From Sphingomonas sp. PP-CE-1G-424 (GTDB lineage Bacteria > Pseudomonadota > Alphaproteobacteria > Sphingomonadales > Sphingomonadaceae): 64,000 nucleotides of DNA. The DNA lies in NCBI RefSeq assembly GCF_004341085.1, contig NZ_SLXW01000003.1, positions 434,001-498,000 on the forward strand, in the 5' to 3' direction. Below are positions 1 to 8,581 of the stretch, piece after piece. A program made the position numbers and the translations under genes. Under the pieces are notes generated by a model. The model saw only the letters and a program-made list of their open reading frames with translations. It was not told where the DNA came from and did not search any database. Positions within the stretch are counted from its first letter, which is position 1, and every line of letters begins with the position of its first letter.

Positions 1-1049
1 AGCCCAAGGCGGCGATGCTCAGTCACGCCAATCTCGTCGCGAACGCCGATGCGATGGTCGTCTTCGTCGGCGGCGAGCAGCCGCACCAAGACCGCGTGCT
101 CGGTGCGTTGCCGCTGTTCCACGTGTTCGCACTGACCACCGTGCTGACCTATTCGATCCGCACCGGCGCAGAAATGATCCTGCTGCCGCGCTTCGAATTG
201 CAGCAATTGCTCAAGACGATCGACCGCACCAAGCCGAGCTATTTTCCTGCGGTACCGACGATCTACGCCGCGATCACCACGGCTGCCGAGACGCAGAAGA
301 TCGACCTGTCCTCGATCCACGCGTGCATCTCGGGCGGCGCACCGCTGCCCGCCGAGGTCCGCACCGCGTTCGAGGCGGCGACCGGCGCCAAGCTCGTCGA
401 AGGCTATGGCCTGTCCGAAGCCTCGCCGATCATCACCTGCAACCCGATCGACGGCAGCAACAAGCCGGGCTCGGCAGGCTTGCCGTTTCCCGGCACGACG
501 ATCGAGATCCGCGACCGCGAGGATCCGACGCGGCTGCTACCGATCGGCGAGAATGGCGAGATCTGCGCGCGGGGGCCGCAGATCACACAGGGCTATTGGC
601 ATAAGCCCGCCGCCACCGCCGAGCTGTTCGCAGACGGCGCTCTGCGTACCGGCGACGTCGGGCATCTCGACGCGGACGGCTATCTGTTCATCGTCGATCG
701 GATCAAGGATCTGATCCTCGCCGGCGGCTACAACGTCTATCCGCGCGTGATCGAGGAGGCGTTGTATGAACATCCCGCGGTGCTCGAAGCGGTCGTCATC
801 GGCGTACCCGACAAATATCGCGGCCAGGCCCCCAAGGCGTTCGTCGTGCTGGCCGAAGGTTTGGTCGCTACCCCGCTAGAACTGCGCGATTTTCTGCGCG
901 ACAAGATCAGCAAGATCGAGCTTCCCCGCGAGGTAGAAATCCGCGACACTCTGCCCAAGACGCTGATCGGCAAGCTATCCAAAAAGGAACTTGTCGCTGA
1001 AGAGACCGCAAAGGCGGCGGCGTCGGAGGCGAGGGGAGTGGACGCGTGA
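1..1049 (+). CDS. Long-chain acyl-CoA synthetase (AMP-binding), 5' end missing
   Basis: C-terminal ~349 residues of an adenylate-forming ligase that activates a fatty or other carboxylic acid to its CoA thioester. The reading frame is open from base 3 and enters the conserved PKAAMLSHANLVAN stretch, so the true start lies upstream of the window. Visible family motifs are YGLSEASP, RTGDVGHLDADGYLFIVDR followed by IKDLILAGGYNVYP, and the C-terminal LPKTLIGKLSKKEL segment with the usual catalytic lysine region. Its stop overlaps the GTG start of the following MerR gene, so the two are probably co-transcribed. The AMP-binding family is certain; the chain length of the substrate cannot be read from the sequence. 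Confidence 0.93.
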   Translation, partial: PKAAMLSHANLVANADAMVVFVGGEQPHQDRVLGALPLFHVFALTTVLTYSIRTGAEMILLPRFELQQLLKTIDRTKPSYFPAVPTIYAAITTAAETQKIDLSSIHACISGGAPLPAEVRTAFEAATGAKLVEGYGLSEASPIITCNPIDGSNKPGSAGLPFPGTTIEIRDREDPTRLLPIGENGEICARGPQITQGYWHKPAATAELFADGALRTGDVGHLDADGYLFIVDRIKDLILAGGYNVYPRVIEEALYEHPAVLEAVVIGVPDKYRGQAPKAFVVLAEGLVATPLELRDFLRDKISKIELPREVEIRDTLPKTLIGKLSKKELVAEETAKAAASEARGVDA

Positions 1050-1438
1050 ACGACCGACAGGATGATCTTACCGGCATACAGGAGGTGTCGCGCATGCTCG
1101 GCGTGAGCGCGCGGACGTTGCGGTTCTACGAGGACAAGGGCCTGATCGAGCCCTGCCGGATCGGCACGACACGCGTCTACACGCGGCGCGAAGTCGCCCG
1201 GATGCAGCTGATCCTGCGCGGCAAACGTCTCGGCTTCACGCTACGCGACATCGAGGAGTTCCTCGACCTCTACGACGCCGATCCGCAGCATGTGGAGCAG
1301 ATGCGCGCGCTCGCCGAGCGCTGTCGACAACGGATCGACCTGCTGGATGCGCAGCGCGAGGCGATCGTCCAGACGCGCGATGAGCTTGAGAAGATCGAGC
1401 AGGAGGCGCTCGCACGGATTCCGGCTGGGTTGGTCTGA
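1046..1438 (+). CDS. MerR-family transcriptional regulator
   Basis: A 130-residue regulator with an N-terminal winged helix-turn-helix (GIQEVSRMLGVSARTLRFYE, residues ~9-28) and a C-terminal helical dimerisation segment. It has none of the cysteines of the metal-sensing members. The GTG start overlaps the preceding ligase stop by four bases (GTGA), implying translational coupling. It resembles the MerR protein at 56100, which sits beside an acyl-CoA dehydrogenase; both share LRFYED, ILRGKR and LDLYD/IDLYD. Known relatives such as LiuR control branched-chain or fatty-acid catabolism, so control of acyl-CoA breakdown is a reasonable inference. Confidence 0.9.
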   Translation: MNDRQDDLTGIQEVSRMLGVSARTLRFYEDKGLIEPCRIGTTRVYTRREVARMQLILRGKRLGFTLRDIEEFLDLYDADPQHVEQMRALAERCRQRIDLLDAQREAIVQTRDELEKIEQEALARIPAGLV

Positions 1439-1502
1439 TAGCTACGGCTGCTCGTGAGAGACGAGTGCCAAGCCTATGACAACGATACCATTTGGCGATA
1501 AT

Positions 1503-1642
1503 GCACCACCCCGGCGGAGGCCGGGGCCCCATTAGGAAAGCCGAGGTAACGACGCACAGCGCTGATGAGCGACGTCCCCCAATTGGGCCCCGGCCTTCGC
1601 CGGGGTGGTGCGTTAGTCGGTCCTTCCCCTTGCGGGGGAGGA
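1503..1642. repeat. Palindromic repeat pair plus hairpin
   Basis: Two ~31-base arms (1503-1533 and 1581-1611) are inverted copies with 29 of 31 positions matching, separated by 47 bases. Each contains a smaller CCCCGGC/GCCGGGG hairpin. A further stem at 1621-1629/1634-1642 with a TTGC loop lies just past the phoX stop and could terminate that minus-strand gene. The arrangement resembles the dispersed palindromic elements common in sphingomonad genomes. Confidence 0.75.
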
Positions 1643-1659
1643 TCAGCAAACTCCGAAGC

Positions 1660-4137
1660 TTAAAGCCCCACAACACCCCCGTCGGTCTTCGTAATCACGA
1701 TCGTCGAGGATCGCGGCCGCGAGGGAGCCGTCACCGCACCCGCCTGGTTGGCTGGCCAGCTGCTGGTGATGTTCGTCGGCCCACCATTCTCGCCCGGATG
1801 CTGGATGTTGACGAACAACGACCGCCCGTCCGGCGTCGAGTGAATGCCCGTGATCTCGCATTCCTTCGGCCCGACCAGGAAGCGCCGCAGTGCCGCCCCC
1901 GGTGCCTTGCCGATCCGCGTCGTCACCGAGCCGGTTGCCGCACCGATCGTGTTCGTCACCGTCCGCGTACCGCCATCGTTGACGATCCCCGGCACCGAGG
2001 CGAGCAGCATGCAGTTGGTCACGTCGGTATACGCGCTGTCGTCGGTCTCGATCCACATTACCGGCGCGATCGTCCCCGACGCATTGCTCGGGAGGCCGAA
2101 CCAGAGGCCGTCCGGCGACGAGAAGTCGTTGCTCGCATCGAGACCCGACAGGTTGATGTTGGTCGCATCGAGATCGGAGCCGGCCCCGAACGCGTAGATA
2201 TCCCATGCGAAGGTCGTCGCTTCCGACGTATCGCCGGTTTCACGCAGACGGATGATGTGGCCGTTGGCGTTACCGGTGGTCTGGCCGGTGGTGGTCTTCG
2301 GATCGACATAGGCGCGCGGATTGGACGCATCCGCGGTCGCGACGGTCCGCGACGAGTTGTTGGTGAGCGTGCAGTACATCTCGCCGGTCGCCGGGTTTAC
2401 CGCGGTCCATTCCGGCCGATCCATCCGCGTCGCACCGAGCGCATCCGCGGCAAGTCGCGTATTGATCAGCACATCGATCTGGCTCGAGAACGGATACGCC
2501 GCATTGGCCGAGGTGAGAGGTCCCTGGCCAAAGACCAGGGGGAGCCACTGGCCGCTACCGTCCGCTGCGAACTTCGCAACGTAAAGTGTTCCGGTATCGA
2601 GATACTTGTCACCGATCGCCAGACGGTTCGCCGCGCTTGCATCTGCCGCCGACCACGGCGTAGCCGACACGAACTTGTAGATATATTCGTTCTGCGCATC
2701 GTCGCCCATATAGAACGCCGGCTTAACGCCTGCGATCGTCCGGCCGATCTGGCAGCCCTCATGGTTCATCCGGCCCAGCGCGGTACGCTTGCGCGGCGTC
2801 GAGGTGGCGTCGAACGGATCGATTTCGACGACCCAGCCATACTGGAAGATCTCGTTGCGGAAATCGCCCGTGCCGTCGGCGGGGGCGCCGGCCTGCGCGG
2901 TGATGTTCCAGCGCGAATAGACCGTGCTGGTCGTGTCTGCCGGCGTGACCGACCACCAGCCATAGTTGCCAGCCGTGCTGCTGCTGCTCTCGGTCTTGCC
3001 ATACCGCGCGAGCGACGTGTTGGCTTTTACACCGATCGGGCCGCTCGCTGCACGGCGCGCGCCATCGCCGACCTCGCGACGGAAATAGCCGACCCAGTTC
3101 TCTTCGTTCGTCAGGTACGTGTGCCAAGGCATTGTGCCGTTGGCGCAATTGTTGATCGTGCCGCGCCCCGTCGTCGCATCGGGCGAGTAGCGCGTCTTGA
3201 GGCTGTCGGCGCCGCGCACCGGCCCCGAGAAGCTCATCGGCGTCAGCGGGGTGATGCGGCGGTTGAACGACGAGGTGGTGACATAGCTCCACGCGTCGGC
3301 GCGGTTGACCTCGATCACCGACACGCCGTGGCACTCCATCTCCTTCAGCGCTTCGGCTTCGGGACGGACGCCGCCGGTCGTGGTCGGGCCATTCGGATGA
3401 AGATAGGCCTGCGTGATGTTCTCGTGGTTGAGCACGAGCAATCCGCGCGTGTTGCCGTCGGCATCAGGCGTGCCGGCGGCCGACAACCCGAAATAGCTCA
3501 TGCCGTCGTGGTGATCGCCGGCGCGCTTGGAAAAGGTCGTGTCGCTGCCGTCATTGGCATAGGCACCGACGCCGCTGCCTATCGGATCGCCGAGGCGGTA
3601 GAGCACCGTCACCGCATAGCCGGTCGGCACCGCGACGACGTCGGCAAGGCTCTTCGCCACCGCGGTGAAGCCGAGCGAGGCGGCACCCACCGTCACGCTG
3701 GTCGAGGCCGTGACCGATCCGCGCGCCGATACGGCGGTGAACAGGAAGGTCAGGACCGTGCCGGCGGCTGCACCGGGTACGACGAACGTCGCGGTGCTCG
3801 TGGTTGCGCCTGCGAGCGTGACGCTCGGGCCGGCGGTCTGCGTCCAGCTGACGCTGTCGACCTGGCCGATGGCGGCCCCGGTCAGCGTCGCCACGCGGCC
3901 GGCCGATGCACTGCCGCCTGCGGTCGCGGTGACCGTGACGGGGCTCGCGCCGCTGTCGCTGTCGTCGTCGCAGCCGGTCAGCAGCATGCCGCCGAACACT
4001 GCTGCGGCGGTAGCCGACATGCCGCCCATCAAGGTCTGGCGACGCGAATACCGCACCTCGATCAGGTCGTTGAGGTGCGGGTTGGCGGTCGGATTGGTGT
4101 CGATATCGCCGTCGGTATAGATGGTTTCGAACGTCAT
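1660..4137 (-). CDS. phoX: PhoX-type alkaline phosphatase (DUF839), Tat lipoprotein
   Basis: An 825-residue secreted phosphatase of the PhoX family, which releases phosphate from organic esters using calcium and iron. The N-terminus carries a twin-arginine motif (SRRQTLMGG, ~31-39) followed by a lipobox LLTGC (Cys56), so export by Tat and lipid anchoring are likely. Residues ~62-150 form an immunoglobulin/PKD-like domain (VSWTQTAGPSVTLAG) between the anchor and the catalytic part. The catalytic part shows the PhoX-typical NCANGTMPWHTYLTNEENW segment. The start has a strong GGGGGGA ribosome site. It lies 51 bases behind a TonB receptor and probably shares its promoter, which carries a PHO-box-like site. 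It is longer than most PhoX proteins because of the inserted domain. Confidence 0.9.
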   Translation of the reverse strand: MTFETIYTDGDIDTNPTANPHLNDLIEVRYSRRQTLMGGMSATAAAVFGGMLLTGCDDDSDSGASPVTVTATAGGSASAGRVATLTGAAIGQVDSVSWTQTAGPSVTLAGATTSTATFVVPGAAAGTVLTFLFTAVSARGSVTASTSVTVGAASLGFTAVAKSLADVVAVPTGYAVTVLYRLGDPIGSGVGAYANDGSDTTFSKRAGDHHDGMSYFGLSAAGTPDADGNTRGLLVLNHENITQAYLHPNGPTTTGGVRPEAEALKEMECHGVSVIEVNRADAWSYVTTSSFNRRITPLTPMSFSGPVRGADSLKTRYSPDATTGRGTINNCANGTMPWHTYLTNEENWVGYFRREVGDGARRAASGPIGVKANTSLARYGKTESSSSTAGNYGWWSVTPADTTSTVYSRWNITAQAGAPADGTGDFRNEIFQYGWVVEIDPFDATSTPRKRTALGRMNHEGCQIGRTIAGVKPAFYMGDDAQNEYIYKFVSATPWSAADASAANRLAIGDKYLDTGTLYVAKFAADGSGQWLPLVFGQGPLTSANAAYPFSSQIDVLINTRLAADALGATRMDRPEWTAVNPATGEMYCTLTNNSSRTVATADASNPRAYVDPKTTTGQTTGNANGHIIRLRETGDTSEATTFAWDIYAFGAGSDLDATNINLSGLDASNDFSSPDGLWFGLPSNASGTIAPVMWIETDDSAYTDVTNCMLLASVPGIVNDGGTRTVTNTIGAATGSVTTRIGKAPGAALRRFLVGPKECEITGIHSTPDGRSLFVNIQHPGENGGPTNITSSWPANQAGAVTAPSRPRSSTIVITKTDGGVVGL

Positions 4138-4188
4138 GATTGGTCCCCCCGGGGATGAGTAGTCGGTGCGGTCGCGGCTAGTGGCGGA

Positions 4189-6585
4189 TCAGAACTTCGC
4201 GCCGAGTTCGATGCCGTAGAAGCGCGGTTCGCCGGCTATGTAGGTCGGGATGCCGAAGCCCCCGCCGGTGTTGCCGGCGTCGATCAGATAGCGCTTGTTG
4301 GTCGCGTTGCGGACGAAGCCGCCGACGCTGTAGCGGCCTTCCGCGAACTCGAGCCCGGCGCGCACGTTGACGAGCGTGTAGCCTGGCGTGCTGACCGCCT
4401 GACTGTTCGGCAGCTCGAAGAACACCTTGGTCCGGTAGTTGATGCTCGGCGTCGCATAGAGCGTCGCACCACCGACCGGCAGCCGCAGCATCAGGCCGCC
4501 CGATGCGGTCGTCTCCGGCTGGAGACGGAAGCGATTACCCGCGAACACGCCGTTCGCCGCCTCGTCGCCGATGCCGCCATCAATATAGGAAAACGTCGCG
4601 AAGGCAGAGAGATACGAGGCGAGCTTCAGATTTCCCTCGAGCTCGACGCCGAGGTTCTTGGCCGAACCGGCGCTCTGCGTGGTGGTGACGCCGTTGTTGG
4701 TGATCGACACCTGAAAGCCGTCATAGGTCTGGTAGAACACCGACGCCGCGCCGGTGAACGGTCCGACCCGCCCCTTGATGCCGCCTTCGTAGTTCCAGAC
4801 ATTCTCCTGCGGCACGACCTGCAAATTCGGACCGACGCCGAATGCGGTGTTCTGCGCGGCCAGCTGGACGACCGGCGAGCGGCGACCCTTGCTGATCGTG
4901 GCGTAGAGATTAACGTCGTCATTGAGCTTCAGCAGCGCATTGAAGCGCGGCAGGATCGCGGTGAAGCTCTTCTCGGCGACGAACTTGTTGCCGTTGGTGT
5001 TCGCGGTTCCGAGCAGGCTGGTGCGAATGCCGAGCGCCGCGAGGATCACCGAGTTCGGCTGCACCGACGAATAGCCCGACTGGCGATCCTCGATCAGGAT
5101 GCGCGCGCCGGCGGTCAGTTCGAGCGCGGGTACCGGGATGTAGGTCGCGTCGGCGAACACCGAGTAGGTGTTGTTCCTGCCATAGTTCGTGAACTCGGCG
5201 GCGTAAGGTATTGCGGTTGCACGGCCACCGGTGAGCGCCGCCGTCGCCCGCGTCGCCGGGATCGTACCGTTCGGTGCGACGCAGGACGTCCCTGTGGCGA
5301 TGCCTGCACCATTGAGCGCCGTGCGGATCGGTGCGTAGGCGGCCGCGACCGAGCAAGCGAGGTACGTGCCCTCTTCGGTCGCGAACGGGACGCGCTGATA
5401 CCCGTTCTCGAAGAATGTGTTCCAGCCTACCGAGGCGCGATACTTGGGTCCTTCGAAGGCGAAGCGGCTCTCATGGCTCCACTGGTCGCCCTTGGCATCC
5501 TCGGCGAATTCCAGATACGCGGCCGGGCCGCCGTCGGCATCGAACACTTCGAGAGCGTCGAACCGGCGGTACCCGTTGACCGTCGTGAAGGTGATCCCCG
5601 GCGACAGGTCTGCGGTGATCGTCAGGTTTGCGTCATAGACGTTGCGGTCGAGGCCAAGCTTGCGTGCGCCGAGAACCGCGGCGCTGTACGGCGAGCCCGA
5701 GAGTTCGGCGTAGCCGTAGTCGCCGGTCTGACCACCGGTCGGGGCGTGCGCGCGACTCTTGAACGCGGTGCCGGGGTTGCGCTGGCCGTCATAGGTGAGG
5801 ACGAGATCGGCGGTGATGCTGTCGCTAGGGCGATAGCGCAGCGAACCGCGCAGGCCGCGCTGGTCCTGGCCGTTCAGATCGTCCTGGTCGACGCCCCCCT
5901 GGTTCTGGTTCGGGACCTTCGGATCGCCGGCGATGTTGCGGACATAGCCGTCGCGGTATTTGTACGCGAACGCGATCCGCCCCGCGAGCACGTCGTTGCC
6001 GGCGTTGAGGAAGCCCGACACCTGCGTGCGGTTGAAATTGCCGTACGAGCCGTTGATCGCTCCCGACACGCCGGGCTGTGGTTTCGCCGAGATGACGCTG
6101 ATCGCGCCGACTGCCGCGGCGGTGCCGAACAGCGTCGCCTGCGGGCCCTTCACGACCTCGATCCGCTCGAGATCGAACAGGTCCTGATACGCACCGCGCG
6201 ACCGGCTGATGTCGATGCCGTTGTAATATAGCGTGACGCGCGCGCCCTGCTGCGACGAGCCGTTGTCTGAGGTGATGCCGCGGATCACGAAGCCCGGGTT
6301 GTTCGCGCTCTGCTCCTGGATCTGCAGACCGGGAATATAAGCCGCGACCTCGCTCAGCGAATTGACGCCGATCGACGCCATCTTCGCGCCGGTGATCGCG
6401 GTGACGGTGACGGGAACGTCGGCGATCCGCTGTTCGCGCTTCTGCGCGGTGACGACGATCTCGTCGTTCGGGGTGGTGGAAGCCGTGGCTTCCGTGCCGG
6501 GCTCCGTTGTCGCCTGCGCCAGTGCGGCGGTCGAGCAGGTCGTGGCGAGCGTCGCAAGCGCGAGCCGCGTGAAGATGCGTGTCAT
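4189..6585 (-). CDS. TonB-dependent outer-membrane receptor, phosphate-linked
   Basis: A 798-residue outer-membrane receptor with a signal peptide (cleavage near ALAQ), a TonB-box-like DEIVVTAQKR, a plug domain (VPVTVTAITGAKM onward) and a C-terminal beta-barrel ending in a terminal phenylalanine. It imports an unknown ligand using proton-motive force through TonB. It heads an apparent operon with phoX and diverges from phoD. A PHO-box-like repeat sits about 62 bases before the start codon. The context suggests uptake of an organophosphate or its dephosphorylated product under phosphate starvation. The ligand is inference; receptor identity is firm. Confidence 0.92.
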   Translation of the reverse strand: MTRIFTRLALATLATTCSTAALAQATTEPGTEATASTTPNDEIVVTAQKREQRIADVPVTVTAITGAKMASIGVNSLSEVAAYIPGLQIQEQSANNPGFVIRGITSDNGSSQQGARVTLYYNGIDISRSRGAYQDLFDLERIEVVKGPQATLFGTAAAVGAISVISAKPQPGVSGAINGSYGNFNRTQVSGFLNAGNDVLAGRIAFAYKYRDGYVRNIAGDPKVPNQNQGGVDQDDLNGQDQRGLRGSLRYRPSDSITADLVLTYDGQRNPGTAFKSRAHAPTGGQTGDYGYAELSGSPYSAAVLGARKLGLDRNVYDANLTITADLSPGITFTTVNGYRRFDALEVFDADGGPAAYLEFAEDAKGDQWSHESRFAFEGPKYRASVGWNTFFENGYQRVPFATEEGTYLACSVAAAYAPIRTALNGAGIATGTSCVAPNGTIPATRATAALTGGRATAIPYAAEFTNYGRNNTYSVFADATYIPVPALELTAGARILIEDRQSGYSSVQPNSVILAALGIRTSLLGTANTNGNKFVAEKSFTAILPRFNALLKLNDDVNLYATISKGRRSPVVQLAAQNTAFGVGPNLQVVPQENVWNYEGGIKGRVGPFTGAASVFYQTYDGFQVSITNNGVTTTQSAGSAKNLGVELEGNLKLASYLSAFATFSYIDGGIGDEAANGVFAGNRFRLQPETTASGGLMLRLPVGGATLYATPSINYRTKVFFELPNSQAVSTPGYTLVNVRAGLEFAEGRYSVGGFVRNATNKRYLIDAGNTGGGFGIPTYIAGEPRFYGIELGAKF

Positions 6586-6631
6586 TGTGTCCCCCGTGTT
6601 CGTGCATCGGCACTAGGCAGGGAACGTGACG

Positions 6632-6665
6632 GTTAAACGGCGTCTTCATGAAAGCAAGATGACAG
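6632..6665 (-). promoter_or_regulatory. PHO-box-like site and -10 for the receptor-phoX operon
   Basis: Read on the minus strand, CTGTCAT (6665-6659), a four-base spacer and CTTTCAT (6654-6648) match the two 7-base half sites of a PHO box at the canonical 11-base period. TTTAAC (6637-6632) follows ten bases later as a possible -10. This is the spacing expected when PhoB replaces -35 recognition. Confidence 0.7.
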
Positions 6666-6667
6666 TC

Positions 6668-6696
6668 CAGTCACGACACTGTCACAGGGTTGCCAC
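6668..6696 (+). promoter_or_regulatory. Triple PHO-box-like repeat upstream of phoD
   Basis: On the plus strand, CAGTCAC (6668-6674), CTGTCAC (6679-6685) and TTGCCAC (6690-6696) are three 7-base half sites separated by exactly four bases. The period is eleven bases, as in tandem PhoB sites. The array ends 57 bases before the phoD start and abuts the opposite-facing site for the receptor operon. Confidence 0.68.
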
Positions 6697-6753
6697 CGGA
6701 GTGTAGCGGAGTGCGCCTACCGCGGCGGTGCCTAATAACGAAAGCCCTGTTTC

Positions 6754-8433
6754 ATGACGATCAACCGCCGCGATGCTTTGAAGACTGCGCTGAAACTCGC
6801 CGGTTCGGGTGCGACGCTCGCGCTGCCCTCGGCCGCGACGCATGCAGCGGGCGCGGCCAAGCTCCGCTTCGATCACGGCGTGGCGAGCGGCGATCCCTCG
6901 CTCGACGGTGCCATCCTGTGGACCCGCGCCACCCCGGTCGAGGCGGGCCAGGCGGGCGACATCGCGCTGACGTGGCACGTGGCCGAAACCGAGAACGGCA
7001 AGCCGCTCCGCTCGGGCAGCGTCAAGGCGCGTGCCGCCCGCGACTTCACCGCCAAGGTCGAGGCGACCGGGCTCCAGCCGGGCCGCGAATACCGCTACTG
7101 GTTCGACGCGGCGGACGGCACGCGCTCGCCGGTCGGTCGGTTCCGCACGCTGCCCAAGGGCAAGGTCGCCGACGTCGTTATGGCGGTCGTCTCGTGCCAG
7201 CTCTACGCGGGCGGCCTGTTCAACGCCTATGACGTGATCGCCAAGCTCGACCGCGTCGACACGGTGTTGCACCTTGGCGACTATATCTACGAATACGGCG
7301 TCGACGGCTACGGCGCGGACATCGCCAAGAAGATCAATCGCCTGGTCGAGCCGCGCCACGAGATCGTCAGCCTCGCCGACTACCGCATGCGCCATGCGCA
7401 GGTGAAGCGCGATGCCGACATGCAGGCCGCGCACGCGCGCGCCGCGTTCATCTGCGTGTGGGACGATCACGAGGTCGCCAACGACGACTGGATGCACGGC
7501 GCCGAGAACCACGATCCCAAGACCGAAGGCGACTGGGGCGCGCGCAAGGCGGCGGCGATGCAGGCCTATTTCGAATGGATGCCGATCCGCGATTCCAAGC
7601 CCGGCCAGCCCTGGGCGGCGATCAACCGCAGCTTCGAGTTCGGCGATCTCGCGACGCTGGTGATGGTCGAGACCCGGCTGCTCGCGCGCAGCCACCAAGT
7701 GGTGTCGAAGGGCGAGGAGATCACGCAGGCCGAATACGCGCCGATGCTGGCCGAGCGCGCGCGGACCGATCGCGAGCTGCTCGGCCCTGCGCAGCTCGCC
7801 TGGGTCGAGAAGACGATGGCGACCTCGGTCGCGGCGGGCAAGCCGTGGCAGGTGCTCGGCAATCAGGTGGTGATGGCGAAGGTCGCAGGGCCCGACATGG
7901 AGCGCCAGCTGGGGCCGGTGAAGTTCGCCGAGACGATGGCGAAGCTGCCGGCGATGTGGCGCGAGCGGCTGACCGCGAGCATCGCCTCGTACCGTGCGGG
8001 CCTGCCGTTCGGCTTCGATAGCTGGGACGGCTATCCGCCCGCCCGCGAGCGACTCTATGCAGCGTTCAAGCGCGCGAAGTCGCGGCCGATCGTACTGTCG
8101 GGCGACAGCCACGCGGCATGGGCGAACGACCTGCACGACGCATCGGGCAAGCTGGTCGCCGCCGAGTTCGGCTGCACCGCGATCACCAGCCCGTCCTACG
8201 GCTCGCTGCTGCCCGGCATCGGCACGCTGATCGCCGACGCCAACAAGGGTGAGGTCCGGTTCTGCGACCAGGATTTGAAGGGGTTCACGCTGCTGACGCT
8301 GACGCCGGAGCATGCGACCGGCGATTCGGTCACGGTGTCGACGGTGTTCGCCAAGCCCTACACGCAGGGTAGCGCGGCGCGCTTCCGTGCGTATGCGGCT
8401 CGGCCGAACCAGCCGCTCGAAAAGATCGTTTGA
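6754..8433 (+). CDS. phoD: PhoD-like alkaline phosphatase/phosphodiesterase, Tat-exported
   Basis: A 559-residue metallophosphoesterase of the PhoD family, which hydrolyses phosphate mono- and diesters outside the inner membrane. It begins with a twin-arginine signal (NRRDALKTALKLAG) ending near THAAG. An N-terminal fibronectin-like PhoD_N domain (KLRFDHGVASGDPSLDGAIL onward) precedes the catalytic domain. Metal-site motifs are GDYIYE (175-180), WDDHEVANDDW (236-246) and SGDSH (449-453). Expression is probably driven by the PHO boxes 57 bases upstream. With phoX on the other side it gives two unrelated phosphatases in one phosphate-response locus. Confidence 0.94.
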   Translation: MTINRRDALKTALKLAGSGATLALPSAATHAAGAAKLRFDHGVASGDPSLDGAILWTRATPVEAGQAGDIALTWHVAETENGKPLRSGSVKARAARDFTAKVEATGLQPGREYRYWFDAADGTRSPVGRFRTLPKGKVADVVMAVVSCQLYAGGLFNAYDVIAKLDRVDTVLHLGDYIYEYGVDGYGADIAKKINRLVEPRHEIVSLADYRMRHAQVKRDADMQAAHARAAFICVWDDHEVANDDWMHGAENHDPKTEGDWGARKAAAMQAYFEWMPIRDSKPGQPWAAINRSFEFGDLATLVMVETRLLARSHQVVSKGEEITQAEYAPMLAERARTDRELLGPAQLAWVEKTMATSVAAGKPWQVLGNQVVMAKVAGPDMERQLGPVKFAETMAKLPAMWRERLTASIASYRAGLPFGFDSWDGYPPARERLYAAFKRAKSRPIVLSGDSHAAWANDLHDASGKLVAAEFGCTAITSPSYGSLLPGIGTLIADANKGEVRFCDQDLKGFTLLTLTPEHATGDSVTVSTVFAKPYTQGSAARFRAYAARPNQPLEKIV

Positions 8434-8447
8434 CGGGAAAGCCGTTC

Positions 8448-8490
8448 AGGGCCCGCGGGGCGGCATCGCCGATGCCGTATCGTGGGCCCT
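8448..8490 (+). terminator. Possible terminator hairpin after phoD
   Basis: An outer AGGGCCC/GGGCCCT pair encloses a CGGCAT/ATGCCG stem (8461-8466/8472-8477), starting 15 bases past the phoD stop. There is no T-run, so intrinsic termination is only possible. Confidence 0.35.
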
Positions 8491-8581
8491 ACGTTCCCGG
8501 ACGCGGACCAAACGAGACATTGTAACGCCCTGACACTCCATGCAAGAAGCGCGTCATCACTCCTGTCTTTGTGAGACACCG

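Noticed and set aside
1492..4158. Long open frame (888 codons) on the plus strand opposite phoX
   Set aside because: Arg/Ala-rich shadow of a GC-rich gene; phoX on the other strand has clear family motifs and a ribosome site.
6682..8313. 543-codon minus-strand frame opposite phoD
   Set aside because: Antisense shadow; it also runs over the PHO-box region and has no recognisable domain.
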